A DNA stretch of 33,079 nucleotides from Bacteroidales bacterium. GTDB taxonomy: Bacteria; Bacteroidota; Bacteroidia; Bacteroidales; WCHB1-69. This document shows, one piece after another, positions 1 through 8,676 of this stretch. The position numbers and the translations under genes were made by a program. The stretch is taken from the NCBI GenBank assembly GCA_017506175.1, contig JAFVNW010000005.1, positions 1-33,079 of the forward strand, in the 5' to 3' direction. Position 1 is the first letter of the stretch. Every line of letters begins with the position of its first letter. The notes under the pieces are model-generated. The model made no database searches. It had not been told where the DNA came from and saw only the letters and a program-made list of their open reading frames with translations.

Positions 1-111
1 GTCCGGCAGTTTGTGGATTTCCTTGAATCCAAGAATTTGATTGTAAACATCAGGCATAGCCGAGGACAGGACATTGCAGCCGCCTGCGGGCAACTTGTAA
101 AGGGGAAATAG
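1..111 (+). CDS. rlmN: 23S rRNA (adenine-2503-C2)-methyltransferase RlmN, C-terminal end
   Basis: Frame 1 is open from the window edge to a TAG at 109-111 and encodes the last 36 residues. They contain IRHSRGQDIAAACGQL, the RlmN C-terminal signature. The Cys in AACGQL is the one that in RlmN is itself methylated and transfers the methyl group to A2503 of 23S rRNA (and A37 of some tRNAs). The radical-SAM CxxxCxxC part lies outside the window. The protein ends shortly after the signature (VKGK), as usual for the family. The paralogue Cfr shares this Cys motif, so the RlmN assignment rests on overall similarity and on being a core gene. Confidence 0.85.
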   Translation, partial: VRQFVDFLESKNLIVNIRHSRGQDIAAACGQLVKGK

Positions 112-347
112 AGTCGTTTTTATAACTTGTTGATTGTCAAATTGATACTTTATCAACAAAAAATTGTTAATAATAAAACGGATAACTTTCCTCGTTTTAT
201 TCTTAAAACGAATACATTCGCAACCGCATTTTCGAGGTAAGGCCGCGTTACGAAAGTTCGTATATCCAATGAATTAAAGAAGGGTTAAAAAGTCGATGCG
301 CGCTATTTCTTCTGAGAAATGTCTTTTTTAGTTTTTTTGACCTTTTA
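112..347. other. Intergenic region rlmN-nrdJ with weak hairpins
   Basis: No coding region was found in these 236 AT-rich bases. There are two simple inverted repeats: TTGTTGAT (127-134) with ATCAACAA (152-159), and AATAAAACG (172-180) with CGTTTTATT (193-201). The second could end rlmN transcription, although no strong T-run follows. TACGAA/TTCGTA (249-254 and 257-262) is a small dyad that might be an operator. A clean TAnnTTTG promoter box was not found. Although nrdJ uses a B12 cofactor, no B12-box-like cobalamin riboswitch was recognised. Confidence 0.4.
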
Positions 348-3212
348 ATGATACCTTGTATGGATGAAATTTATTCACTGTTTGATTCATGTGCCCCAAC
401 CGGTACCGAGACGAAACAACGAGGCAATAAATTACTTTCATTACGTGAGCAGCAAATTGACCGTATGACAGCCGAGATGATAAAGAAACCCGCCCCTAAA
501 AAAGCCAAGCACAAAGTGGAAGATCCGACCAATTTATTCGCGGCTGCCTCAGCCTCCATGTTGGAAGCATCGGCACCGATGATGTCGGACCAAAAGAAAG
601 AAGTCTTGAATCCCGTGCAAAAAAAAGAAAAAGAGCAAGTTCCCGAACAAGGGGAAGATGATATAAACAAGAAAAAGACCTACGAAAAAGAGGAGATTTT
701 CAAAGAGGTGGCTGAATACTTCGGGGGGGACGAGCTGGCTGCAAGTGTATGGATTGACAAATACGCACTGAAGAACCAGGAAGGTCAGTTGGTGGAACAC
801 ACGCCCGCCGATATGCACCACCGAATTGCCAGCGAGTTCAACCGCATTGAGCGTAAATACCCGAATCCAATGAGTGAAGAGTTGATTTTCAGCTTGTTGG
901 ACCATTTCAAGTACATCATTCCACAAGGCAGCCCGATGGCCGGCATCGGCAACAAGTACCAAGTGGTCTCCCTCTCTAACTGCTTTGTCATCGGCAACGG
1001 CGACAACTCCGACTCCTACGGCGGCATCATGCAGATGGACGAGGAGCAGGTGCAGTTGATGAAGCGGCGCGGCGGTGTGGGACACGACCTGTCGGCCATC
1101 CGCCCCTCAGGCAGCACCGTGCAAAACTGCGCACTCACCTCCACTGGCATTGTCCCCTTCATGGAACGCTACTCCAACTCCACCCGCGAAGTGGCCCAAG
1201 ACGGCCGCCGCGGCGCCCTCATGCTCACCATCTCAATCAAACACCCCGACGCAGAAAAATTCATCGACGCCAAAATGGTCCAAGGAAAAGTGACTGGCGC
1301 CAATGTCTCCGTCAAAATCGACGACGAATTCATGAACTGCGTCAAAAACGGAACACCCTATACCCAACAATACCCCATCCATTCCAAGAATCCTAAAGTT
1401 GTTCAACAAATAGACGCCCGCAAGTTGTGGAACAAAATCATCTACAACGCGTGGAAATCCGCGGAACCTGGCGTCCTCTTCTGGGACACCATCCACCGCG
1501 AAGCCGTCCCCGACTGCTACGCCGATGAAGGCTTCCTCACTGTCTCCACCAACCCCTGCGGCGAAATCCCGCTTTGCCCTTACGACAGCTGCCGTTTGAT
1601 AGCCATTAACCTTTACAGCTACGTTGAAAACCCGTTCACGGACAAAGCCTCCTTCAACATGTCCCTCTTCAAGAAGCACGTCCATTACGCCCAACGACTG
1701 ATGGACGACATCATCGACCTCGAACTTGAAAAGGTGGACCAAATCCTCGCCAAAATCGACAGCGACCCCGAACCTGACGATGTAAAACGCGTGGAAAGAG
1801 ACTTGTGGATGAAAATCAAAAAACAATCTATCAAAGGCCGCCGTACAGGGCTGGGCATCACCGCTGAAGGCGACATGCTCGCCGCCCTCGGCATCCGCTA
1901 CGGCACTAACCACAGCAACGCCTTCTCGACCGAAATCCACAAACATCTGGCTCTCGCCGCCTACCGCTCCTCTGTCACCATGGCGAAAGAACGCGGTGCA
2001 TTCCCCGTCTATAGCAGCGCCAAGGAACGCAACAACCCGTTCATCCTCCGTATCAAAAAAGCCGACGAAAAGCTCTACTCCGACATGGTTCGCTACGGCC
2101 GCCGCAACATCGCCCTGCTCACCATCGCCCCGACCGGAAGCGTAAGCATCTGCACCCAAACCACCTCCGGCATCGAACCCGCTTTCAACGTGGTTTATAA
2201 ACGCAGAAGAAAGGTCAACCCTAACGACCTCAACATGAACCGCCCGACCGTCAAAGACGTCAACGGAGACCTCTTCGAAGAATACCTCGTCTTCCACCAG
2301 AAATTCCTCAACTGGGCTGAAATCAACGGCTACGACATCAAGGAATTCCCGAACAAGTCCGACAAGGAAATCGAGGAAATCGTAGCCCAATCCCCCTACT
2401 ATAAGGCCATGGCCAACGATACCGACTACGTGAAGAAAGTGGAAATGCAGGGCATGATTCAAAAATGGGTTGACCACTCCATCTCCGTCACTGTCAACCT
2501 GCCCAAAGACACCCCACAGGAAGTGGTGGACGAGCTCTATCGCAAAGCATGGGAATGCGGATGCAAAGGGATGACCGTCTATCGCGACGGCTCCCGCGAC
2601 GGCGTGCTCAACAATCTCGGCGACGACAAGAAGAAAGAGGAAGCCCCCACACCGCCAGCCAACTCAAAACGCCCAAGAGAACTCAAAGCCGACGTCATCC
2701 GCTTCCGCAACAATAACGAAGCCTGGGTGGCTTTCGTCGGACTGCGCTCAGACGGGCACCCCTACGAAATCTTCACAGGCAAAATGGACGACGACCATCT
2801 CCTACTGCCCAAGTGGGTGGAAAAAGGCTCCATCATCAAGAACATGCGCGAAGACGGCACCCGCTCTTACGATTTCCAATATGTGGACAAAGACGGGTAC
2901 AAGAGCATCGTCGGTGGACTGGACCGCTGCTTCGACCCCGAATTCTGGAACTACGCACGTATGATTTCCGCCCTCATCCGCAACAACATCCCGATTGACA
3001 ACATCGTCAGCATCATCTCAGGTCTCACTTTCTCGGAAGACAGCATCAACTCATGGAAAAACGGCGTCATCCGCGCATTGAAGAAATTCATCAAAGACGG
3101 CACCAAAGCCAAAGGCGTAGCATGCCCCAATTGTGGACAGGAAGGCACCATGGAGTTCAAAGAAGGCTGTCTGGTCTGCTCCAACTGCGGCTATTCCAAA
3201 TGCGGAGGCTGA
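348..3212 (+). CDS. nrdJ: Adenosylcobalamin-dependent (class II) ribonucleoside-diphosphate reductase
   Basis: Reduces ribonucleotides to deoxyribonucleotides with a thiyl radical made from adenosylcobalamin, so it needs neither oxygen nor a second subunit. About 954 residues. The first ~110 residues are charged and low-complexity (Lys/Glu/Pro rich) and do not look like catalytic domain. The barrel carries SLSNC (Cys212, first redox cysteine), NPCGE (Asn402, Cys404, Glu406, the active-site radical cysteine set) and APTGSVSICTQTTSGIEP. The C-terminus is a cysteine cluster, CPNCG...CSNCGYSKCGG, typical of B12-dependent enzymes, in which C-terminal thiols re-reduce the active site. ATG codons at 348, 360 and 363 are all possible starts; MDEIYSLFDS from 360 is the more family-like beginning. 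No nrdAB or nrdDG is adjacent. Confidence 0.92.
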   Translation: MIPCMDEIYSLFDSCAPTGTETKQRGNKLLSLREQQIDRMTAEMIKKPAPKKAKHKVEDPTNLFAAASASMLEASAPMMSDQKKEVLNPVQKKEKEQVPEQGEDDINKKKTYEKEEIFKEVAEYFGGDELAASVWIDKYALKNQEGQLVEHTPADMHHRIASEFNRIERKYPNPMSEELIFSLLDHFKYIIPQGSPMAGIGNKYQVVSLSNCFVIGNGDNSDSYGGIMQMDEEQVQLMKRRGGVGHDLSAIRPSGSTVQNCALTSTGIVPFMERYSNSTREVAQDGRRGALMLTISIKHPDAEKFIDAKMVQGKVTGANVSVKIDDEFMNCVKNGTPYTQQYPIHSKNPKVVQQIDARKLWNKIIYNAWKSAEPGVLFWDTIHREAVPDCYADEGFLTVSTNPCGEIPLCPYDSCRLIAINLYSYVENPFTDKASFNMSLFKKHVHYAQRLMDDIIDLELEKVDQILAKIDSDPEPDDVKRVERDLWMKIKKQSIKGRRTGLGITAEGDMLAALGIRYGTNHSNAFSTEIHKHLALAAYRSSVTMAKERGAFPVYSSAKERNNPFILRIKKADEKLYSDMVRYGRRNIALLTIAPTGSVSICTQTTSGIEPAFNVVYKRRRKVNPNDLNMNRPTVKDVNGDLFEEYLVFHQKFLNWAEINGYDIKEFPNKSDKEIEEIVAQSPYYKAMANDTDYVKKVEMQGMIQKWVDHSISVTVNLPKDTPQEVVDELYRKAWECGCKGMTVYRDGSRDGVLNNLGDDKKKEEAPTPPANSKRPRELKADVIRFRNNNEAWVAFVGLRSDGHPYEIFTGKMDDDHLLLPKWVEKGSIIKNMREDGTRSYDFQYVDKDGYKSIVGGLDRCFDPEFWNYARMISALIRNNIPIDNIVSIISGLTFSEDSINSWKNGVIRALKKFIKDGTKAKGVACPNCGQEGTMEFKEGCLVCSNCGYSKCGG

Positions 3213-3296
3213 GATGATTAGGGCAAGGAGGTGCTGATGTTGAGTCAATACGATATAGACAAGCTTTCTGCTGAACTGAATTTCATTCGAGATAAT

Positions 3297-4364
3297 ATGG
3301 AGAAGGTGATGGTTTTTCCGCTCCTTTGCATCCTCTTTTTCCTGCTTCCTTCCGTCTCCGCCCAAACACTGGATTCTGTCACCACCACTTCCGATACGCT
3401 GGTTCGCCAGCCGTGGGGACACAAACTCTCGCGTCAGGAGATGATTCCCCGCTTCACCGCCACAGTGTTGGGACGCTACGAGTACAACACCCAGCAGAAC
3501 CTGCACCACTTCGAGTTGCGCCACACCCGTATCGGCGTTTCGGGCGACCTCCACAGCATGTTCTCCTATATGGCCCTTGTGGACCTGACCTACGGCGGCA
3601 AGTTCTCGCCCGTGGCCATCTTCGCCAAATTCAAACCCGTGAAGGGCTTGTCGTTCCTCATCGGCTACGACAAGATGCCCTTCAGCAACGAGAACCTGCT
3701 CTCTCCGTGGCAGTACTATTTCTCCGACAAGTCGTTCCTCACCCAGCGGCTCACCGCCTGGAGCGACGTGGGCGCCGTGGTGGAATATGCGTGGGACCAA
3801 ACCGTGCCCTTCTCCATCAAGGCGGGCGTGTTCAACAGCGGCGGCTTCAGCAAGCAGATGCAGTTCCAGAAATCGCTTAACTATGTGGCCCGCGGGACTT
3901 TCCGCTTCTTCAAGGGATTCGAACTCACCCTCAACTATGCCGCCGTGAAGTTCGAGACCATACGGATGCACAACTTCGATGTGGGACTGATGTATGACTA
4001 CGGTGGACTGCACCTTGATGCGGAGTACATCTATAAGGCCTACTCCGACAGGAGTTTCCAGCCCACGCACGCCTTTGAGGGCTTCGCCTGCTACACCTTC
4101 CGTATCGGCCGGCCGTGGCTCGACGACATCGCCCTGGCGCTGCGCTACGATGCCATCACAGCCAACTGCAACGGGATGCTTTCAGACTCGGGCGACTACG
4201 AGTGGAGCGACTATCGGCAGCGCATCACCGCCGGCTTCACCATGTACTTCATCAGCCGTCCGGTGCGCACGGGCATACGGCTCAACTACGAGAAGTTCTT
4301 CGTCCACGCCGGCAACGAGAGCAAAGATGACCGCCTGATTCTGGAACTGATTGTGCACTACTGA
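3297..4364 (+). CDS. Porin-like outer-membrane beta-barrel protein (phosphate-selective porin O/P type)
   Basis: Predicted outer-membrane barrel of about 355 residues. The start at 3297 is chosen because it gives a clean signal peptide (MEKVMVFPLLCILFFLLPSVSAQ). The open frame runs back to 3231, but those 22 extra residues are polar and would bury the signal. Mature-protein strands alternate aromatic and polar residues (FTATVLGRYEYN, FELRHTRIGVSGDL, GLSFLIGYDKMPFSNE, FTMYFISRPVRTGIRLNYEKFF) and the protein ends in an aromatic residue (LILELIVHY), as barrel proteins do. The layout, with an early R-H-x-R-I-G strand and a K/M-P-F motif, matches Bacteroidota porins of the phosphate-selective O/P family. 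It follows nrdJ by about 85 bases and may be co-transcribed. The substrate is unknown. Confidence 0.75.
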   Translation: MEKVMVFPLLCILFFLLPSVSAQTLDSVTTTSDTLVRQPWGHKLSRQEMIPRFTATVLGRYEYNTQQNLHHFELRHTRIGVSGDLHSMFSYMALVDLTYGGKFSPVAIFAKFKPVKGLSFLIGYDKMPFSNENLLSPWQYYFSDKSFLTQRLTAWSDVGAVVEYAWDQTVPFSIKAGVFNSGGFSKQMQFQKSLNYVARGTFRFFKGFELTLNYAAVKFETIRMHNFDVGLMYDYGGLHLDAEYIYKAYSDRSFQPTHAFEGFACYTFRIGRPWLDDIALALRYDAITANCNGMLSDSGDYEWSDYRQRITAGFTMYFISRPVRTGIRLNYEKFFVHAGNESKDDRLILELIVHY

Positions 4365-4414
4365 GAGTCCGCCTGTTTTTCACGTTCCGAAAGAGCGCGC
4401 TCACAACACACTCT

Positions 4415-4870
4415 TTACTTGTTCTTGACGAGGCGCACTGAATGACCAGAGCATTTTTCGAGATCTCCAACCCACCTGTTGGTCGATGTAAAGGTGAGTG
4501 CACACGCCCGATCGAGTGAAGCAATGGAGGATGACCAATACGACCCGTTTTGTCCGGATTGATCCAGTTCACCATTGCAATCGCGGAATCCCTCTGCGGG
4601 CAGAAAGATCGACTGTCCATTGGGGCCAGTCACTTTGTAGCCATTGTTCCGCCAAGTCCATTCGCAGTTGTCTGCTAACTCTTTGAACTGCTCTTTTGTT
4701 GGCAAATTGTTGCCATAGTCGAGAAAAGCTGAAGAATAGTTGGAGAAGAATCCATTTTCATTTATGCTTTTCCAGAGTGTGCCGCTGGGAAGACCCAAAT
4801 CCACGTACTCTTGGGCATTCAATGCGAATGCCATCAGACATAACGAACTAAAGAAGATGATTTTTTTCAT
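4415..4870 (-). CDS. Secreted FISUMP-domain protein
   Basis: 151 residues with an N-terminal signal peptide (MKKIIFFSSLCLMAFALNAQ) followed at once by EYVDLGLPSGTLW, the standard opening of Bacteroidota FISUMP (Fibrobacter succinogenes major paralogous) domains. Typical domain features follow: LPTKEQFKELADNCEW, GYKVTGPNGQSIFLPAEG, GSYWSSS, and a C-terminal SVRLVKNK strand. It has no lipobox, so it is probably released into the periplasm or exported. FISUMP proteins are surface or extracellular, and their molecular function is not established. It is convergent with the porin gene and divergent from the frameshifted gene at 5022; its promoter at 4962-4990 gives a leader of about 85 bases. Confidence 0.8.
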   Translation of the reverse strand: MKKIIFFSSLCLMAFALNAQEYVDLGLPSGTLWKSINENGFFSNYSSAFLDYGNNLPTKEQFKELADNCEWTWRNNGYKVTGPNGQSIFLPAEGFRDCNGELDQSGQNGSYWSSSIASLDRACALTFTSTNRWVGDLEKCSGHSVRLVKNK

Positions 4871-4961
4871 AGCTTTTTAGATGGACTTCTATTTAACATT
4901 TTCTCGCCAACGCCCCAGATCTTGCGAAGTCCTTTAGACAAAATCCGAACAGTTGACGCGA

Positions 4962-4990
4962 CAAAGGTACATAATATTTTTTTAGTTCAA
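4962..4990 (-). promoter_or_regulatory. Bacteroidota promoter for the FISUMP gene
   Basis: On the minus strand TTG (4988-4990) is followed after exactly 18 bases by TACCTTTG (4962-4969), a perfect match to the -7 consensus TAnnTTTG. The predicted start of transcription is near 4955. Confidence 0.7.
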
Positions 4991-5021
4991 CCATACTATT
5001 GTTGCAATAAATATTTTGATT

Positions 5022-5452
5022 ATGAAATATTTTTAGTTTTTATTATAACATTCATCAGTTTAAATAGTTATTCACAAAATATTATCCAAGTCACAAATAA
5101 TGGCAATAGCAACTCTACTGTTCAAAAGGATTGTGAGTTTAAAATTAATGGAGTTTGTTCGTCTGAAGACATTGGCGGCGTTAGCTTAGAGAGGTTTCAC
5201 CGTGAAATCATTCCTGGACAAGAAAATGTCCCATGGCCAAACTATCGCGGTTATGCAGAATTGAAGAATTACAATAATTTTACAGTGACAGTCCTGACAA
5301 AAGTCGCCTTTGAAGACAAAGACAATTATCAAGAAGAAACATACCAAGTTGTTATTCCTTCAAATGAAGTAAGAGATGTACAAATTAAGAAAGGGAACGG
5401 CATAGGGTACGATACTTTACTGGGTATGATTGTGCGTAGGTTGAAAAATTAG
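5022..5452 (+). pseudogene. Small secreted protein, frameshifted right after its start codon
   Basis: Not recognised by family. The ATG at 5022 reads only M-K-Y-F before TAG (5034-5036). One extra T in the run 5030-5034 would give MKYFLVFIITFISLNSYSQ, a textbook signal peptide that continues in frame to 5452 (about 143 residues in total). The downstream frame has no ATG near the expected start. The mature part starts QNIIQVTNNGNSNSTVQ and contains two Cys (KDCEF, GVCSSED), a beta-rich middle (ELKNYNNFTVTVLTKVAFEDKDNYQEETYQVVIP) and a basic end (MIVRRLKN). Base composition is clearly more AT-rich than the flanking genes, which suggests later acquisition. It could be a true pseudogene, a slippage-switched gene or a sequencing error. 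Confidence 0.6.
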
Positions 5453-5484
5453 CAGTAAACTACTCTTCTACCATAGAAACTTTG

Positions 5485-5532
5485 AAAATCACCTAAGAAA
5501 AACCACATTATTTTTTTTAGGTAATTTTTTTT
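5485..5532 (+). terminator. Intrinsic terminator after the small secreted protein gene
   Basis: Stem AAAAT-c-ACCTAA (5485-5496) pairs with TTAGGT-a-ATTTT (5517-5528) with one mismatch, followed by a T-run. It lies just upstream of the ATPase promoter, so it insulates the two genes. Confidence 0.65.
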
Positions 5533-5553
5533 CGGTAATCTGAAATAATGTTG

Positions 5554-5561
5554 TATCTTTG
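5554..5561 (+). promoter_or_regulatory. Promoter -7 box for the AAA ATPase gene
   Basis: TATCTTTG matches TAnnTTTG perfectly. Upstream is only a T-rich stretch, so the -33 element is weak. Transcription should start near 5568, a few bases before the first ATG at 5574. The mRNA is therefore nearly leaderless, and the upstream in-frame TTG at 5559 cannot be the start. Confidence 0.7.
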
Positions 5562-5573
5562 CTACAAATTAAA

Positions 5574-6716
5574 ATGGTTATGGTAAAGGTTATAAATCCG
5601 TTTGTTGTATCGGGAAAAATCCCGCCGGAGTATTTCTGCGACCGTGTTGATGAGGCGGCACAGTTGGAAAAAGCACTGAATAATCAGATGAATGTGGTTC
5701 TAACATCCTCACGACGTATGGGGAAAACCTCCCTCGTGGATTTCGTTTTCGAAACCCCCAGCATCAAAGAGGAATACGTAACCATCACGGTGGACATACT
5801 GCACACCACCACATTTCGCGAGTTCATCCTCGCCCTTGGGACCGCAGTATTTGACAGCGTGGCAAGCCGAAGCGAGAAATCACGTAAAATGTTTGTCACC
5901 TTCCTGAAATCTCTCAGCGCCAGTTTTGGCTACGACACCCTGCTGAACTTACCGACCTTCGATGTGAAATTAGGCGATATACAACGACCTGAATATACTC
6001 TCAACGAAATATTTGATTATTTGGAGGCGGTTGACAAACGTTGTCTGGTTGTCATTGATGAGTTTCAGCAAATTACTCGCTATCCTGAAAAGAACGTTGA
6101 GGCACTACTCAGAACTCACATCCAGAAAATGTCGAACGCCAACTTCGTGTTCTCCGGTAGTCGCCGCAAACTAATGGAAGAGATGTTCTTCTCCTCAAAA
6201 CGTCCATTTTACCAGAGTGCCAAGTCTTTACGTCTTGATCCAATTAAAACTTCTGTTTATCAAGAATTTGCAATCCATCATTTTCAACAGGCGGAGAAAA
6301 ATATAACCGCAGAGGCTTTCGAATATGTTTATGATACATTCTGGGGCGTCACTTTCTATATTCAAAGAATCATGAAAGACGCATTTGCGGAAACCCTTAT
6401 GGGAGACACTTGCAATCTGGAAGCCGTTAAAGGGCTGATTGAAGATTATTTGGATGAAAATGATTCCCGTTTGCGCGAGCAACTTGCCTTTATCACCGAG
6501 TCTCAAAAGGAATTGTTGTACGCTATTCATTCCGAAAAACAGGCACAAGGAATCACCTCCATGGCATTCAACAAAAAATATCGACTGCGCTCCCCCAGCT
6601 CAACCCAGTCTGCGACATTAAAACTACTTGAGTATGACCTTATTACAAGAACCGAAAACACCTATTCCATCTCCGATCCATTGCTGAGTCTTTGGTTGGA
6701 TAGACGCAAAGTATGA
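5574..6716 (+). CDS. Archaeal-type AAA ATPase (ATP-binding protein)
   Basis: About 380 residues. Begins INPFVVSGKIPPEYFCDR, the usual opening of the Bacteroidota/archaeal-type ATPase family (Pfam Arch_ATPase-like). Walker A is SSRRMGKTSL near residues 45-54 and Walker B is CLVVIDEFQQI near 157-167; a sensor-like stretch FVFSGSRRKLMEEMF follows. The C-terminal third is a helical/winged-helix region (MAFNKKYRLRSPSSTQSATLKLLEYDLI), as in relatives. The biological role of these cytoplasmic ATPases is poorly known; they are often scattered as stand-alone accessory genes. The start could be ATG 5574 or ATG 5580; both lie just downstream of the predicted transcription start. No partner gene is adjacent: the neighbours have their own promoters. 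Confidence 0.8.
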   Translation: MVMVKVINPFVVSGKIPPEYFCDRVDEAAQLEKALNNQMNVVLTSSRRMGKTSLVDFVFETPSIKEEYVTITVDILHTTTFREFILALGTAVFDSVASRSEKSRKMFVTFLKSLSASFGYDTLLNLPTFDVKLGDIQRPEYTLNEIFDYLEAVDKRCLVVIDEFQQITRYPEKNVEALLRTHIQKMSNANFVFSGSRRKLMEEMFFSSKRPFYQSAKSLRLDPIKTSVYQEFAIHHFQQAEKNITAEAFEYVYDTFWGVTFYIQRIMKDAFAETLMGDTCNLEAVKGLIEDYLDENDSRLREQLAFITESQKELLYAIHSEKQAQGITSMAFNKKYRLRSPSSTQSATLKLLEYDLITRTENTYSISDPLLSLWLDRRKV

Positions 6717-6765
6717 GGGAACCATATATTCAGCGCAAATTTCATTCCACCATGCAGAAAGCCAG

Positions 6766-8496
6766 CTACTCAATTCGCGGAATCGCATCGATCAGCTTCC
6801 GTGTGTAGTCGGTTTGCGGATGCAGGTAAACCTCGTCCGCCTCGTTCATTTCCACCACGTGCCCGTTCTGCATCACTGCCATCCGGTCCGACATGAACTT
6901 CACCACCGACAAATCGTGCGAAATGAAGATGTAGGTGAAGTGGAATTCGTGCTTCAACTCGTTCAAAAGATTGAGAACCTGCGCCTGAACGGAGACATCG
7001 AGCGCGGAGACGGACTCGTCGCAGATGATGAACTTCGGGTTCACCGCCAACGCGCGCGCAATGGAGATGCGCTGCCGCTGCCCGCCCGAAAATTCGTGCG
7101 GATACCGGTAAAAATGGCTCTCGTTCATCCCCACGCGCTCCAACAATGCCAACGCACGCTCCCTTCTCTCCGCATTATTGGCAAAAAGATGGTGCACCTG
7201 CATCGGCTCCATTATGGCATCGCCAATGGTAAGCCTTTGGTTTAAAGAAGAATACGGGTCTTGCAGGATAATCTGCAAATCCTTGCGCATCTTGCGCATC
7301 TGACGTTGCGGAATGTGGGTGATATCTTGATTGCGATAAAAAATTTTGCCCTCATCGGGCTCAATCAGTCGGAGAAGCGTGCGCCCGAGCGTGGTTTTGC
7401 CGCAGCCCGACTCGCCTACCAACCCCAAGGTCTCGCCTTCGTAAATGTCGAGGGAAACGTGATCAAGCGCATACACATACTCGCGGCGCGCAAAGAGCTT
7501 TTCCCTCCGCAGCGCATATTTCTTGGTCAGGTTTTCAATACGAATGAGCGGCTCGCCCTGATAGAGCTTTTTGTGGCGTGCCTTGCGTTCATCGCTCTTT
7601 ATCTCTTTGAATGACAGCGGTTTTCCACCCTCCTCATGCGCCTGAAGGAAATCCGCAACGGTGGGCAGTTTTTCAAAACGCTTGTCCAGCGAGGGACGAC
7701 AGGCAATCAGTCCCTGCGTGTAAGGGTGCTTCGGATGATGAAAAATCTCCTTCACACTTCCCTGTTCCACCACCTTCCCTTTAAACAGAACCACCACATT
7801 ATCAGCAATTTGCGCCACAACCCCCAAGTCATGGGTGATGAAGATGACGCTCATCCCATGCTCGCGCTGGAGCTGTTGAATGAGTTCGAGAATGCCCTTT
7901 TGAACAGTCACGTCAAGGGCGGTGGTAGGTTCGTCGGCGATGAGGATGTCGGGGTTGCAGGAGATGGCCATCGCAATCATCACGCGCTGCTTCTGGCCGC
8001 CGGAAAGTTCGTGCGGATAGGAAGCGAAAATCTTCTCCGGACGGGGCAGCATCACCTCGTTGAACAGATCAATCACGCGCTGCTTTGCCTCCTGTTTTGT
8101 GAGCGAAGTGTGCAGTTTCAACGCCTCCATGATCTGTTCGCCGCAGCGGAGAACAGGATTGAGTGAGGTCATCGGCTCCTGAAAAATCATCCCGATTTTG
8201 CTTCCGCGAATGTGGCGCATCTCCTTTTCACTAAGCGAGAGCAAATCGATTGGCTCGGAAGATTCTTCGGAAGAAGCAGGCGTGAACAGGATTTTACCGC
8301 TTTGAATGCGGGAAATCTTCGGGCTGAGGAGGCGCATCACCGACAATGCAGTCACCGACTTGCCGGAGCCGGACTCTCCCACAATGCCCAGCGTCTCCCC
8401 CCTTTTCAAACTAAAAGAGATGCGATGGAGAATGGATTTCCACTCTTCATCATTCCTTAAATCCAATGAAAAATCATCTATTTGCAGGCAGTTCAT
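6766..8496 (-). CDS. Twin-domain ABC transporter ATPase, peptide/nickel type (DppD-DppF fusion)
   Basis: About 576 residues with two complete ABC ATPase domains in tandem, as in GsiA and YejF. Domain 1 has Walker A GESGSGKS near residue 40, signature LSGGQKQR and Walker B ILIADEP. Domain 2 has Walker A GESGCGKT, signature FSGGQRQR and FIICDES, where Asp-Glu is kept and Ser replaces the usual Pro. Each half ends with the oligopeptide-family extension ([35 protein letters not shown]). It would energise import of peptides or a similar solute at the inner membrane. No permease or binding-protein gene lies nearby, so those partners must be elsewhere. The start at 8496 ([13 protein letters not shown]) is preferred over an ATG at 8544, because the promoter box at 8550-8557 places transcription start at about 8543. 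Confidence 0.9.
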   Translation of the reverse strand: MNCLQIDDFSLDLRNDEEWKSILHRISFSLKRGETLGIVGESGSGKSVTALSVMRLLSPKISRIQSGKILFTPASSEESSEPIDLLSLSEKEMRHIRGSKIGMIFQEPMTSLNPVLRCGEQIMEALKLHTSLTKQEAKQRVIDLFNEVMLPRPEKIFASYPHELSGGQKQRVMIAMAISCNPDILIADEPTTALDVTVQKGILELIQQLQREHGMSVIFITHDLGVVAQIADNVVVLFKGKVVEQGSVKEIFHHPKHPYTQGLIACRPSLDKRFEKLPTVADFLQAHEEGGKPLSFKEIKSDERKARHKKLYQGEPLIRIENLTKKYALRREKLFARREYVYALDHVSLDIYEGETLGLVGESGCGKTTLGRTLLRLIEPDEGKIFYRNQDITHIPQRQMRKMRKDLQIILQDPYSSLNQRLTIGDAIMEPMQVHHLFANNAERRERALALLERVGMNESHFYRYPHEFSGGQRQRISIARALAVNPKFIICDESVSALDVSVQAQVLNLLNELKHEFHFTYIFISHDLSVVKFMSDRMAVMQNGHVVEMNEADEVYLHPQTDYTRKLIDAIPRIE

Positions 8497-8549
8497 CAAT
8501 AATGAATAGGTGAAACGAATGGAGCGCAAACCTTTGATTTGCACGACTG

Positions 8550-8557
8550 CAAAAATA
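8550..8557 (-). promoter_or_regulatory. Promoter -7 box for the ABC ATPase gene
   Basis: Minus-strand TATTTTTG matches TAnnTTTG. Predicted transcription starts near 8543, giving a leader of about 47 bases to the ATG at 8496. The -33 element is not clear. Confidence 0.6.
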
Positions 8558-8627
8558 CGATTAATTTATTTCATACAGAATAGGAGAATAAAATGTCAGA
8601 GTCAACGTCTTGGACCGAAATTTTTAC

Positions 8628-8635
8628 TACTTTTG
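8628..8635 (+). promoter_or_regulatory. Promoter -7 box for the activase operon
   Basis: TACTTTTG matches TAnnTTTG. The ATG at 8677 lies about 35 bases after the predicted start site. It is divergent from the ABC ATPase promoter, with about 70 bases between the two boxes. Confidence 0.6.
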
Positions 8636-8676
8636 CCGCCGTTTTTAATAGACCTATTAAATTAAGCTATTAATCT

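Noticed and set aside
112-347. Cobalamin riboswitch upstream of the B12-dependent reductase
   Set aside because: No B12 box (GCCACTG-type) or multi-helix arrangement was found; only short hairpins are present.
1233-2477. Long open frame (414 codons) on the minus strand inside nrdJ
   Set aside because: It is antisense to a clear class II reductase and its translation is Val/Asp/Gly/Phe rich without any domain. It reflects codon bias of the real gene.
3051-4070. Minus-strand frame of 339 codons across the nrdJ-porin junction
   Set aside because: It is antisense to both genes and has no recognisable motif or promoter.
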